DNA of 64,000 bases, taken from positions 124,001 to 188,000 of the forward strand of contig WNNJ02001190.1 in the NCBI GenBank assembly GCA_012934845.2, given 5' to 3'. Both the position numbers and the translations under genes were made by a program. Below, in pieces: positions 44,001 to 47,639 of the stretch (the stretch's first letter is position 1; the number at the start of each line of letters is the position of its first letter). The notes under the pieces were generated by a model, which did no database searches, was not told the DNA's origin, and saw only the letters and a list, made by a program, of their open reading frames with translations. Source of the stretch: Pomphorhynchus laevis. Taxonomy: Eukaryota > Acanthocephala > Palaeacanthocephala > Echinorhynchida > Pomphorhynchidae.

Positions 44001-47000
44001 CAATAATATTTGCTGGCCAATTATAATTTACTCCTCTGATCAGTCCCGTAGAATTTTGATAACCATCAATATTAGTATTTGATTTATTGTATTTTCTGTT
44101 ATTCTTTTTTTTGTATTGAATAATAGATGCCATGAATTGAAATTTGCAAATTTATAGATTTACAATTTTTAAACAGGAAGAAGATATTTTACGCCCATTT
44201 CTGCAACAAAGCCCACGTCAGCTATCACATTCCGCAGCGCATTCAAATCAAATATCTATGGCAGATATCTATTCGGAACACAATAGGTATTTCCGGTAAT
44301 TGTTGGGAAGATTTTAGCATTCAAGTTTTGTAGAATAAGCGCAAATAATGTGTATAGCTACGCGAATTATCCTCGATTCGAGAATCAATATTCTACAAGA
44401 TCCGGTAGCAAAAAGGTAAGAAGTTGTAAATAACCTAGAAATTTACTCGGATGATGGATAAATTTCATAAATAAAGAGTGCAAAGTTCGCTACAGTGCTC
44501 GAAATTACGACGAAAAATATTCGCAAAGAAAATAAAAAATAATAACGGCTATTTATCTTATTTGGTAGATATAAGGCTAATCAATAATTCAACCACTTCA
44601 CTAATTTCTTATTAGCAAAATTTGAATATGATCATTAATCCATCCATTTGTAAAATATGAAACAAATAATTGAATAAAGGTTTATCCTGTGTTTTTGATA
44701 GAAACATGAAATACATAAATCAAATAAACAAATTTATTAAAATAAATCACTTTTCTAAGGTTTAACATATATAATATTAAATGAAATAATTTAATATTAT
44801 ATATAAATATATAATATTAGTCATATATATTATACATATATAATATTTTATAATATAAATATATAATATTATATATAAATATATAAATATATAATATATA
44901 AATCCATATATTATATATAAATATATAATATATGGATTTGGCCTAAGATGCAATGCGGCGCATGTCCAGAGCGCATTAATACATAGCGTGATGCAGGTCG
45001 GAGAAGAATACAGTCTGGATCCTACACTTTTTCCTGGCTATTCAGAGGCATTAGCCACCCTTAGAACCACAATGGGATCTCACTTCATACCGTCTACGGA
45101 TGGCGGTCAATCATCAACCTCACGCCTGATTGAAAATCTCGCCTCGACACAGCTTATACAATCAGCTAGCGAAATGGATCGTGCCCGACTACATGCAGTG
45201 TCGTGTCCAAAAGCTGGGGCTTGGCTTAACGCTGTACCAAATGCGGCATATGGAACGGAATTAACACCCCCACAGTTATGTATTCTAGTCCGCATGTGGC
45301 TTGGAATTCCTTTACACGAAAGGAATTATAGATGCGGCCGCTGCATGCGCATAGCTTATAAGGAAGGCATACACTCGCTAACATGCCAATACGGGGGTTA
45401 TCAAGGACTGCGGCATAATGCTATTCGTGACGTGGTATTCGCAGCCGCACAATCAGCCCGGATGGATGTAGCTCTGGAAGTGCGAGGTATTATCCCGGAC
45501 CTACGTGAACGGTCGGCAGACATCCTATTTAATGGGGACCCTCCCCATGCAATCGACTTTGCAGTCACTGACCCCCAACAGACGGCATACCGTCGCTCAG
45601 CTGCTTACGCAAAGCTCGCCGCCGCTACATCGTATGCGATTAATGTTAAAGACCGAAAGTACAAGATCAGGGTCGAATCAGCGGGGTATATATTCTCAGC
45701 CGCTGTAGTGGAGTCGTTTGGGGGATGGAATGAAGAGGGAAACAGGGTCATCAAACGGGTTGCAAATAACATGAGCCGGACAAGCGGAGTCACTTACGCC
45801 GTGACGATCACGCATTTATACCAGCGCATCTCTATTGCAATAATGAGAGGCAACGCCAAAGCAATGCTAGCGTCACTTGATCAGATCCCAATATCCACAT
45901 TTGATGGTGGACACCAGGAAACAGGTGAACCCGGGAAACGCCTCTTCGAGCCAGACACTTGTGCTTCGAGCCGAACTCGTGATGTGATAAGACTACCCTG
46001 TATGACTAGACGTTGTGATACATATAACTCCAGATCAATTGAAACTGAGTATAATGCTGTGAGCGCCACTTCTACGATAGTCGCAGATAATGAACCGATA
46101 AACAAGCATGCGTCTCAATGTAACGATGACATTCCTGCCAATATCACTAAGCACGATACTCCATTCGATGCTACTAATGATGTTTTTCAGCATCATCATT
46201 CCCAGCTTAATGTAGACGATAATGACGATACTGATGTAGCCAAATCTCTTACCAAAGTTAGAAAGCAATCGTCGGACTACGGTCAAACAGATTTCGAAAA
46301 AGAAATGATATTTACTTATTGTGCAACTACAACTGATGCTGAAAGTCATCTATTGATGTCTGCTAATGCACCGACAGGACAAGTTACCGATCAAATAAAT
46401 AAGATCCAACAACTTGGTGAGCTGCATCAGAGTTCAATGCATCCCTTAGCTAGTAATGATATGCAAATAAATAATAATCAAATGAACGAATACAATAATC
46501 TAATTTGTTGTCCAATCAAGGATAATGATAACTTGACGATAAAATTAAAAGGATCATCTCAACAGGGATTGGAGTTTGAATCGTCATCATTTATACTTAA
46601 CAGCAATTCAACAATACCAATGATGTCATTTACATCATATGATCCTAAATATGGGCTTGATTGCAATCCATCGAATGAATTTGCAAAATTTGCTTCTGGT
46701 TCTATCAACGAACCCGGTGCCGACGAATCTGCTGCGCCTTTCTTTGTATCATCGAGTAGTAACCAAGAAGAAACTATGATTGACAATGGTAAAACCGGAA
46801 TTTCCACGATGAATTGCAGCCAATCTAGTGTTGCCGATCATACACCCGACAATTGTAATGATCATCTCAACCAGATCATTCATCAGTTACTCAACATGTG
46901 TGATGATCTTATACTACCCGACAATGTTGTTGATGTTCAAGGTGTTGAGCATGATCAACATGACGACGCACCAGCGGCAGTACAAATGATAGTGACAACA

Positions 47001-47306
47001 AATACCACCAATCACTTAATTACGAATAAAAGTAGTAATATCGCATCAATTTTGAAGAGTTGCTCAAACATGGTTCGAAGAAATAACGAATTCATTACAA
47101 CCGCCACCACCGCGGCCGCGAATACATCAACCGAATCGGAAGATAATCGTCACAGCAACGCTCATGGATCGCATGAACATGATAGCGAAGAATATCAGCG
47201 ATCACAAAGAAATAACTCTAAAAAGTACAGTAATAAGCCGGAGCTTACAAAATCCTTGCCGATCGGTGAGAATTTAGAATCTGAAAATTCATTATACTTA
47301 CTCTAA
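1841..47306 (+). CDS. sns: Nephrin/SNS-like Ig-FN3 cell-adhesion receptor, 3' part of gene (18 exons seen)
   Basis: Single-pass adhesion receptor at the cell surface. Nephrin, SNS and Hibris bind Kirre/NEPH-type partners in muscle fusion, nephrocyte slit diaphragms and axon sorting. Joining the exons gives about eight Ig domains (one partly missing), one FN3 domain (24944-28907), a transmembrane helix in 29974-30138 and a tail of roughly 500 residues. This Ig-FN3-TM order fits nephrin/SNS rather than Kirre, which has five Ig domains and no FN3. Every junction is phase-consistent except 11900 to 14568, where a half-domain is missing. Introns are either 47-52 bp or 0.2-12.8 kb and filled with mobile DNA. 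Acceptors are mostly TAG or AAG with weak pyrimidine tracts. The 5' end is outside the window. The family call is firm; the exact orthologue is inferred. Confidence 0.85.
2024..3429. other. Intron sequence between exon 1 and the LINE
   Basis: AT-rich, with no exon seen. There is a slightly GC-richer patch near 2450-2530 and a T-rich tract at 3290-3370 that borders the 3' end of the minus-strand LINE. Two similar short segments around 2680-2720 and 2800-2850 (ACATTTTGGCATTCAAT-like) suggest a small old duplication. Confidence 0.4.
3430..6720 (-). mobile_element. Jockey-like LINE, degraded, antisense in receptor intron
   Basis: A non-LTR retrotransposon on the minus strand. In element order: ORF1 with CCHC zinc knuckles (6659-6198, NQCHAWGH then CSNCKGPHP), an apurinic-type endonuclease remnant (about 5900-5200, with VYIRP and VLGDLN blocks), and reverse transcriptase (4479-3823). 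The RT has FHGFVKGRSVHSA and FLDFSAVFDRIS, and YADD at 4104-4093. Many stops and frameshifts break all parts, so it is inactive. The related plus-strand copy at 32311-36170 shares the same blocks down to the 3' region (3480-3650). The Jockey-like placement rests on the ORF1 knuckles plus APE plus RT layout; the exact clade is not settled. Confidence 0.82.
6721..8017. other. Intron remainder with dispersed repeat
   Basis: Apart from the 415-bp repeat, this is AT-rich intron. The segment 7700-7850 after the repeat carries a degenerate continuation (CATGACTAATAAAAAG). No exon was found before the acceptor at 8016-8017. Confidence 0.4.
7281..7695. repeat. Dispersed repeat, copy 1 (about 415 bp)
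   Basis: Nearly identical to 9417-9822: both start at ATTATTATTGAAATCG and run through GTGTGTCGGGATTCGGAG to GTGACAGATTTAT. A 75-76-codon minus-strand frame is open in both, but I recognise no protein in it. Copy 1 has a short extra segment near 7661-7668. The high identity suggests recent dispersal or local duplication. The family is unknown. Confidence 0.8.
8018..8155 (+). CDS. sns: Receptor exon 2: Ig domain, C-terminal half
   Basis: Starts after CCAAATAG in phase 1 and reads LLTTTVSYLTLHISKTV followed by DVYCSTTS, the second Ig cysteine in its usual YxC setting. It ends VI T|GTAAGT. The domain is split between this exon and 1841-2023. A 47-bp intron follows. Confidence 0.8.
8203..8496 (+). 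CDS. sns: Receptor exon 3: complete Ig domain
   Basis: A whole C2-type Ig domain in one exon: FELVCNVSGGNPKPKIKW carries the first cysteine and the tryptophan, and SAIYQCYAETE the second cysteine. The donor is T|GTACTC. It joins exon 4 as a tyrosine codon, giving NVYYGPND, a classic inter-domain linker. Confidence 0.92.
8544..8831 (+). CDS. sns: Receptor exon 4: complete Ig domain
   Basis: After TTTTCTAG it reads YGPNDG, then SYRVSCRSIISNPKPSTKW (Cys and Trp) and GRLTCTLSNP (second Cys). The donor is C|GTATGC. It lies between two introns of 47 and 48 bp, both among the smallest in the gene. Confidence 0.92.
8880..8999 (+). CDS. sns: Receptor exon 5: Ig domain, N-terminal half
   Basis: Begins after TTTATAAAG and reads QIEALKIIGPKSPLTVG, then LNLKCIAVDGFPNPELYW with the first cysteine and the tryptophan. 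The donor is G|GTATCA in phase 1. The domain is completed by exon 6 after a 200-bp intron. Confidence 0.9.
9200..9379 (+). CDS. sns: Receptor exon 6: Ig domain, C-terminal half
   Basis: Reads GDIRLKSVSSYNKEMG, then LQEFKCNALIPGY with the second Ig cysteine, and ends VVY T|GTACGT. Phase 1 at both ends. It completes the domain begun in exon 5. Confidence 0.87.
9417..9822. repeat. Dispersed repeat, copy 2
   Basis: Near-identical partner of 7281-7695, starting only 38 bp past the donor of exon 6. The shared part ends near GTGACAGATTTATA. Both copies lie in the same orientation in introns of the same gene. Confidence 0.8.
9955..11410. repeat. Complex of interleaved direct duplications in an intron
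   Basis: Three segments recur. GCAGTCGCCTCTTAACTATC with flanks lies at about 9960-10055 and 10608-10700. TCAACTGTAATAATTTCACT-like sequence lies at about 10491-10600 and 10752-10880. CAATTGATAGAACAAAATCG with flanks lies at about 10112-10310 and 11209-11400. The order suggests stepwise segmental duplication of one repeat. The open frame at 10911-11207 has no recognisable domain and I do not call it a gene. Confidence 0.7.
11689..11900 (+). CDS. sns: Receptor exon 7: Ig domain, N-terminal half
   Basis: After TCTTTTAG it joins exon 6 as a phenylalanine codon: FQPDSLHILDFKKIYN, then LKPQCQSSPSNPATTLRM. The first cysteine is present, but the usual tryptophan is methionine (LRM where LRW is expected). 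It ends TTT TCT|GTAGGT in phase 0. The matching C-terminal half, which must start in phase 0 and end in phase 1, was not found before 14568. Confidence 0.78.
12797..13035. repeat. AT-rich interspersed repeat (TGACGGATTC ... CAGCTAACTGAGTC)
   Basis: Homologous to 21162-21400. Both begin TGACGGATTC, contain CATCCCTGATAAT and run into AATCAGCTAACTGAGTCTAC. The second half recurs alone at 13468-13620 and, more diverged, at 20825-20960. It appears to be the flank of the Penelope-linked repeat family described at 13631. Confidence 0.7.
13631..13835. repeat. Structured repeat with pseudoknot, copy 1
   Basis: About 200 bp, shared with 20961-21140, 21414-21600 and 42005-42190. Inside it TGCTATG (13704-13710) can pair with CATAGCA (13745-13751), and GGTCCC (13723-13728) with GGGACC (13754-13759). 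The two helices interlock as an H-type pseudoknot. ATCAGGAGGAA upstream and TTCCTCTGAT downstream can close the whole structure. It lies directly beside an RT remnant on the minus strand, so it may be the 3' untranslated or terminal region of that element. Confidence 0.7.
13992..14275 (-). mobile_element. Penelope-like RT C-terminal remnant, copy 1
   Basis: An 85-codon minus-strand frame with HEHSCIPYNIKYNTLNNEIL, then RIATICNDIGFL and SELGYYKNNIKQKI, ending at a stop close to the structured repeat. The same block occurs at 42227-42470 and in pieces at 21655-22075. It resembles the RT C-terminal thumb region of Penelope-type elements (conserved SCIP ... NEILRIA.IC pattern). No endonuclease follows it. 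The assignment is moderate. Confidence 0.55.
14568..14849 (+). CDS. sns: Receptor exon 8: complete Ig domain, first Cys replaced
   Basis: After TATATTAAG it reads YPYFDEFVPHTVNVTEGE, then LTLTVRARAYPEAIRFKW and SGYFTCEAENQIGKN. The tryptophan and second cysteine are in place. The position expected for the first cysteine reads valine (LTVRA for LTCRA), so this domain would lack its core disulfide. The donor is T|GTAAGT, phase 1. Confidence 0.9.
14913..15017. repeat. Near-perfect 105-bp palindrome
   Basis: Arms 14913-14964 and 14966-15017 around a single central G (14965) are complementary over 52 bp with about three mismatches. This would form a long hairpin. It begins 63 bp after a splice donor. 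It looks like a foldback element or a solo inverted duplication. Confidence 0.85.
15018..16169. other. AT-rich intron with TATATA/ATTATT tracts
   Basis: Low-complexity ATTATT runs at 15110-15180 and TATATA-type runs at 15300-15430. No exon is recognised before the acceptor at 16168-16169. Confidence 0.5.
16170..16278 (+). CDS. sns: Receptor exon 9: Ig domain, N-terminal half
   Basis: After ATTATTAAG it reads YGPKVEIQSSMKIMNPG, the typical YGP linker, then VKIICKINANP with the first cysteine. It ends in phase 2 at AA|GTAAAA, and exon 10 supplies the next base plus the tryptophan codon. Confidence 0.88.
16330..16514 (+). CDS. sns: Receptor exon 10: Ig domain, C-terminal half
   Basis: Starts after AAATTTAG, 51 bp past exon 9, and gives WFHNSRRINKLKEGQ, then SGMYKCSAKNSLGFGHS with the second cysteine. 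The donor T|GTAAGA is phase 1. Together with exon 9 it makes a full Ig domain. Confidence 0.9.
17250..20345 (-). mobile_element. R2-type LINE with Cys-rich N-terminus, near full length
   Basis: Minus strand. From its 5' side: a cysteine-rich N-terminus (20330-20220, CCNCNTS, CIRCKCARNSKPCTTC); an RT core (20021-18540) with RPIGIGDVSRRIISKSI, LLTIDADNAFNRVNR and YADD at 18776-18765; a thumb and linker region with CKCRQINTVAHALSCPFG (CxC..H..C) at about 17910-17860; and a C-terminal block (17683-17309) with CVFNAFAQSNSS, RGSLVPAVFSFSGGSGDN and CIRGTRS. CCHC followed by a restriction-like endonuclease fold is the R2-group layout. The RT shifts frame at the motif that should read TTQGDP and again near 18600; a few such breaks make it inactive. 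It ends in TTGCGGGTAACCC just before an A/T tail. Confidence 0.8.
20825..21140. repeat. Structured repeat with flank, copy 2
   Basis: Begins with a diverged CAGCTGTCTGAGTCTACG flank, then the 200-bp unit (20961-21140). CTGCTATG and CATAGCAT still pair, but the second helix (GGCCC / GGGGT) is weaker than in copies 1 and 4. Confidence 0.65.
21162..21600. repeat. Structured repeat with flank, copy 3
   Basis: Flank homologous to 12797-13035, then the unit at 21414-21600. The pseudoknot strands are mutated in the lower part (GGCC/GGCC only), so this copy looks older or relaxed. Confidence 0.65.
21655..22080 (-). mobile_element. Two tandem Penelope-like RT tail remnants
   Basis: About 200 bp repeated at 21655-21855 and 21890-22075. 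Both correspond to the block coding NEILRIATICN ... SELGYYKNN at 13992-14275. They lie head to tail, directly after a structured repeat, and are truncated. No intact frame remains. Confidence 0.55.
22459..22680. repeat. Two strong AT-rich hairpins
   Basis: TAACCCTTATATTTT (about 22460) pairs with TAAAATATAAGGGGTTA (about 22484-22500). AAATAACAGAAACA pairs with TGTTTCTGTTATTT at about 22647-22677. These may belong to a foldback element; no ORF is present. Confidence 0.6.
22681..23081. other. AT-rich intron end
   Basis: No feature was recognised apart from A/T runs up to the acceptor ATTGTAG. Confidence 0.4.
23082..23209 (+). CDS. sns: Receptor exon 11: Ig domain, N-terminal half
   Basis: Joins exon 10 as a serine codon: SRPSIDRSSRFTKYATT, then ANLECHFKAVPKARVFW with the first cysteine and the tryptophan. 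The donor after ATT is GTAAGA, phase 0. This is the last Ig domain before FN3. Confidence 0.85.
23262..23475 (+). CDS. sns: Receptor exon 12: Ig domain, C-terminal half
   Basis: A 52-bp intron separates it from exon 11. The phase-0 start after AAAAG gives DDEIVESIDNLILLNAS, then MADFSRMYRCIAQNELG with the second cysteine. The loop between strands is longer than usual. The donor A|GTAAGT is phase 1. Confidence 0.85.
23476..24116. other. AT-rich intron
   Basis: No exon was recognised. A segment at about 23740-23860 (GAAATTTATTTGTATCTTAA, then CTCTATAATTAGAA) recurs at about 24540-24650, on the other side of the 24117 ORF. The ORF is thus bracketed by direct repeats of roughly 110 bp. Confidence 0.5.
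24117..24428 (+). CDS. Unidentified 103-codon ORF inside a receptor intron
   Basis: A charged, soluble 103-residue frame (MRRLNEMMILTEMDSEDIKM near the start, a basic end with DAKRKRT). Its base composition is clearly less AT-rich than the surrounding intron. The frame stays open upstream of the first methionine to about 24090, so the true start is uncertain. No signal peptide, membrane segment or family motif is seen. It could be a retrocopy fragment, a nested small gene, or an alternative exon. I assign no function. Confidence 0.35.
   Translation: MRRLNEMMILTEMDSEDIKMDLKRMYSIMHTLKLQNMRHGNPHFAHNSMKRNRHRLRIKSTPSCALTNDVYPDFLDLEYDSSKQEQLSGQPEKPTYDAKRKRT
24944..25104 (+). CDS. sns: Receptor exon 13: FN3 domain, N-terminal half
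   Basis: After CCTTAG it joins exon 12 as SSPSMPTNLQPVNISHRF, followed by IHLQWEAGFDGGLTQWFRIR with the FN3 tryptophan, and YCDEVKNHC. The phase-0 end at ACG|GTTAAT matches exon 14. FN3 directly after the last Ig is the nephrin/SNS arrangement. Confidence 0.87.
25250..25600. other. GC-richer segment in intron, probable old repeat
   Basis: Markedly less AT-rich than its surroundings (for example CGCGAAGAACGCGGCCG near 25432). Fragments of open frame occur on both strands, but nothing I can name. It is probably a mobile-element remnant. Confidence 0.35.
25601..28423. other. Long AT-rich intron stretch
   Basis: No exon was recognised. A GC-richer patch lies at 26130-26250, followed by a 91-codon open frame (26347-26622) with no recognisable domain, which I do not call. 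A dense run of (A/T)TTAATAGATTTA-type simple repeats spans 27430-27570. TCTTTTAATGATTGAAATCA-type sequence occurs twice (about 28300 and 28350). Confidence 0.4.
28424..28615. repeat. Foldback element
   Basis: Arms 28424-28501 and 28545-28615 are inverted copies. Both contain GATATTTCG followed by TTAGCATCTTCAGAAAATTA-like sequence and end at AATTATTGGAT. The motif GCTAACAGAAGTTAGCGAAA echoes the repeats at 62970-63300. Confidence 0.75.
28781..28907 (+). CDS. sns: Receptor exon 14: FN3 domain, C-terminal half
   Basis: After TTTCACAG it reads ESTSYILRSLNPGTRYLIS, then MKAINIIGESDWYPEKEF. This is the FN3 pattern L.PGT.Y.....A.N..G.S. The donor G|GTAAAT is phase 1. Confidence 0.9.
28908..29973. 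other. Intron between FN3 and TM exons
   Basis: Mostly featureless. A possible optional exon after ATATTTCAG at 29803 reads EAYETNDIEEIKFLGIVRAQ, but it runs into a stop and has only a weak phase-1 donor. I leave it out of the model because exon 14 joins exon 15 directly in phase. Confidence 0.4.
29974..30138 (+). CDS. sns: Receptor exon 15: transmembrane segment
   Basis: After CTGTTTAG, in phase with exon 14, it reads EIDSLLYTDGRLFIQTKIPP, then a hydrophobic helix from YVMVILCIISA to AIAIISLTL, and a basic stop-transfer RKQ. The donor A|GTAAGT is followed by a 12.8-kb intron full of LINE debris. This fixes the receptor as a type I membrane protein. Confidence 0.88.
30139..30809. other. AT-rich intron start
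   Basis: A/T runs (30340-30490) and TAATAATAACTTAGTTATTA-type inverted bits near 30720-30780. No gene is visible. Confidence 0.4.
30810..32290 (-). mobile_element. Chimeric LINE: Jockey-like ORF1 joined to R2-type 3' end
   Basis: Minus strand. From 32290 to about 31250 there is an ORF1-type region (LTNILCHLKYENLKELE, then a CCHC knuckle CSNCGMPHPAWSSRC near 31490). Near 31170-31250 it changes abruptly to the C-terminal block of the R2-type element seen at 17250-20345: VFAQSFSNRALSSLLEF, KYEERVTTVEKGLFVPF and SSSGLGDCA align with that copy's AFAQSNS, YLERITEFERGSLVP and SGGSGDNA. No RT or APE domain lies between. A perfect hairpin (AAAAGACCCC / GGGGTCTTTT, 31247-31271) sits at the join. Both parts are frame-broken. 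Confidence 0.7.
32300..36170 (+). mobile_element. Jockey-like LINE, most complete copy, inactive
   Basis: Plus strand. ORF1 region 32311-33330 has three zinc-knuckle boxes (CSRCHKWGHWTSSC, CGKCGNEDC, CSNCGGAHPAWSRKC, 32996-33180). APE endonuclease 33614-34309 starts FQWNSGGASALRLLSG and has VIVLQETRS and VYIRPGEIH. RT 35003-35971 has PPGFHGFVKGRSVHSA, AVFLDFSAAFDRIS and PQGSPLS. The catalytic box reads NVDD (35441-35452) instead of YADD, and several frameshifts and stops are present. The 3' end runs into a T-rich tract near 36130. It is the plus-strand relative of the copy at 3430-6720 and lies head to head with the chimera at 30810-32290. Confidence 0.85.
36200..37217 (+). mobile_element. 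Jockey-like LINE, 5' fragment
   Basis: Contains the ORF1 knuckle region (YPHCNVCHQ near 36365) and, after 37000, the start of the APE endonuclease with LQWNSEEPSALRLLSGGDAD. These match 33614 onward in the copy upstream. Homology stops at about 37217, inside the endonuclease, where an R2-type 3' segment begins on the same strand. Confidence 0.75.
37218..38480 (+). mobile_element. R2-type LINE 3' part: linker, CCHC and endonuclease
   Basis: An open frame at 37236-38105 reads ARSSQICELRAHEALFLVKN, then LFVPFGGLGIRSSAGIALPA, AWLNAVPIGALGT, the CCHC motif CHCGASVDELGRHGLAC and DGQRPDKVTIFPW. The last is the K/R-PD motif of R2-type restriction-like endonucleases. A stop at 38103 replaces the residue before the next acidic position; homology continues to about 38450 (VETYGSLGSSALALVKEIGK). 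No RT palm is present, so this is a 3' piece fused to the LINE fragment before it. Confidence 0.78.
38481..39050. other. AT-rich intron
   Basis: Short direct repeats of TTCATTTAT/TATGACTATTCAT around 38540-38585; otherwise nothing recognised. Confidence 0.4.
39060..40500 (-). mobile_element. Penelope-like element remnant A (RT then GIY-YIG)
   Basis: Minus strand. The RT part has TTGSPLKSILANIYMTH (about 39925), TKWIRYVNDAFCVLL (about 39810) and DILFLDLLINK (about 39690). Downstream lies a GIY-YIG-type endonuclease trace, YDIPCLNCPAKYF then KKWDTSSALVNHW (39240-39110). RT followed by a C-terminal endonuclease is the usual Penelope order. The frame is heavily broken. Confidence 0.75.
40501..42004. 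other. Unassigned sequence in intron
   Basis: Starts with a T-rich tract (40507-40528). A GC-richer block at 40540-40990 has no recognisable coding content, and AT-rich intron follows. Possibly another element's end. Confidence 0.35.
42005..42190. repeat. Structured repeat with pseudoknot, copy 4
   Basis: The best-preserved copy. CTGCTATG (42063-42070) pairs with CATAGCAG (42105-42112). GGCCCC (42083-42088) pairs with GGGGCC (42114-42119). AAATACAT / ATGTATTT forms a hairpin just downstream (about 42119-42142), and ATCAGGAGGAA-type / TTCCTCTGAT strands close the unit. Compared with copy 1, both strands of the second helix have changed together. Confidence 0.75.
42191..42720 (-). mobile_element. 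Penelope-like RT C-terminal remnant, longer copy
   Basis: Minus strand. The frame 42707-42417 reads GVYLDMNIKLTLTKTTINLY, then RKDDIFKFTRNIFLHEHSC, continuing out of frame into the NEILRIATICN block (42420-42227). The FLD/YLD strand plus LYRKDD.F.F pattern resembles the palm-thumb boundary of Penelope-type RTs. The structured repeat follows immediately on its 3' side, as at 13992. Confidence 0.6.
42918..43048 (+). CDS. sns: Receptor exon 16: cytoplasmic
   Basis: After ATCTTTAG, joined to the TM exon as a serine codon, it reads SNTKTYRSDHNILDFINNVG, then GSASYITNNTWSNGKQQ. Phase-0 donor GTAAGT at 43049. A polar cytoplasmic segment with a tyrosine at SASYIT. Confidence 0.78.
43049..44176. other. 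Intron, featureless
   Basis: AT-rich. Two loosely similar stretches around 43300 and 43500 share GACAGTGAATT followed by TTATAAAACAAA. Nothing coding is recognised. Confidence 0.4.
44177..44286 (+). CDS. sns: Receptor exon 17: cytoplasmic
   Basis: After AAACAG, in phase 0, it reads EEDILRPFLQQSPRQLSHSA, then AHSNQISMADIYSEHN and the first two bases of an arginine codon. The donor is AG|GTATTT (44287) or CG|GTAATT (44296). Both leave phase 2 and both form arginine with exon 18, so they would differ only by three residues. Confidence 0.75.
44741..44940. repeat. TATA-rich tract with palindrome
   Basis: Long ATATAT/TATAAT low complexity. It ends in an inverted repeat of AATCCATATATTA (about 44900) with TAATATATGGATT (about 44927-44939). 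The R2-type fragment starts exactly at its end. Confidence 0.7.
44931..46015 (+). mobile_element. R2-type LINE 3' fragment with intact endonuclease frame
   Basis: Homology starts at GFGLRCNAAHVQSALIHS (44931) and runs without a stop through KAGAWLNAVPNAAYG, a CCHC motif (C116, C119, H129 and C133 of the ORF from 44988), an acidic pair spaced as in R2-type endonucleases (D178 in RSAD and D190 in HAIDFAVTDP) and AIMRGNAKAMLASLDQ. The RT part is missing (5' truncated). Unlike the fragments at 37218 and 58265, the frame is unbroken and no 3' untranslated region can be told apart before receptor exon 18. Confidence 0.78.
44988..47306 (+). CDS. 772-codon ORF: R2-type endonuclease in frame with receptor tail
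   Basis: One open frame covers the LINE endonuclease (residues about 1-335) and the last receptor exon (residues 350-772). The acceptor for exon 18 (TCCAG, 46029-46033) lies inside it. If spliced, only 46034-47306 is used; if transcribed from within or upstream of the LINE without this splice, a fusion protein would result. The endonuclease half keeps the zinc motif and acidic residues and looks folded. The tail is disordered, rich in Asn, Ser, Thr and Asp. Whether the fusion is expressed cannot be read from sequence; chance alignment of frames is the simpler view. Confidence 0.45.
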   Translation: MMQVGEEYSLDPTLFPGYSEALATLRTTMGSHFIPSTDGGQSSTSRLIENLASTQLIQSASEMDRARLHAVSCPKAGAWLNAVPNAAYGTELTPPQLCILVRMWLGIPLHERNYRCGRCMRIAYKEGIHSLTCQYGGYQGLRHNAIRDVVFAAAQSARMDVALEVRGIIPDLRERSADILFNGDPPHAIDFAVTDPQQTAYRRSAAYAKLAAATSYAINVKDRKYKIRVESAGYIFSAAVVESFGGWNEEGNRVIKRVANNMSRTSGVTYAVTITHLYQRISIAIMRGNAKAMLASLDQIPISTFDGGHQETGEPGKRLFEPDTCASSRTRDVIRLPCMTRRCDTYNSRSIETEYNAVSATSTIVADNEPINKHASQCNDDIPANITKHDTPFDATNDVFQHHHSQLNVDDNDDTDVAKSLTKVRKQSSDYGQTDFEKEMIFTYCATTTDAESHLLMSANAPTGQVTDQINKIQQLGELHQSSMHPLASNDMQINNNQMNEYNNLICCPIKDNDNLTIKLKGSSQQGLEFESSSFILNSNSTIPMMSFTSYDPKYGLDCNPSNEFAKFASGSINEPGADESAAPFFVSSSSNQEETMIDNGKTGISTMNCSQSSVADHTPDNCNDHLNQIIHQLLNMCDDLILPDNVVDVQGVEHDQHDDAPAAVQMIVTTNTTNHLITNKSSNIASILKSCSNMVRRNNEFITTATTAAANTSTESEDNRHSNAHGSHEHDSEEYQRSQRNNSKKYSNKPELTKSLPIGENLESENSLYLL
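46034..47306 (+). CDS. sns: Receptor exon 18: terminal cytoplasmic exon
   Basis: Phase 2 from exon 17 plus the A at 46034 completes arginine; the frame then reads SIETEYNAVSATSTIVADNE and stays open for 423 residues. The composition is polar and low-complexity (runs of N, S, T, D, H), typical of a disordered cytoplasmic tail. It ends NSLYLL and TAA. The terminal YLL could act as a class II PDZ ligand (inference; related receptors also end in PDZ ligands). The exon assignment rests on matching phase and strand and on the absence of LINE homology here. Confidence 0.68.
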
Positions 47307-47369
47307 TTTGTAATAATTTATGTGTATTTGTTGTTTATTTTTATAGTAAAAACTGGTATTTAAAAAATA

Positions 47370-47605
47370 TATATATAATATAATTTTGATTTGATTTATT
47401 ACATAAATCAAAAAATATATCAAAGTATTCAAAATATACTTTTTTTGAGGTTTGCCAATAATTTATTATTTAAAATAATATAATTATATATATTAACACA
47501 ATTTTTATTTGATTTATACCATAAATCAAATAAAAAAATTTATAAAGCATTCAAAGTATAACATTTTTTGAGTTTTACCAATTATTTATTATTTAAAACA
47601 AGTAC
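47370..47605. repeat. Tandem duplication downstream of receptor gene
   Basis: Two units of about 122 bp (near 47381-47480 and 47503-47602) share GATTTATTACATAAATCAAA-like and CCAATAATTTATTATTTAAA-like sequence. AT-rich, non-coding. Confidence 0.65.
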
Positions 47606-47639
47606 ATGTTGTTTAAATATGAGATTTAAAATATTTTTT

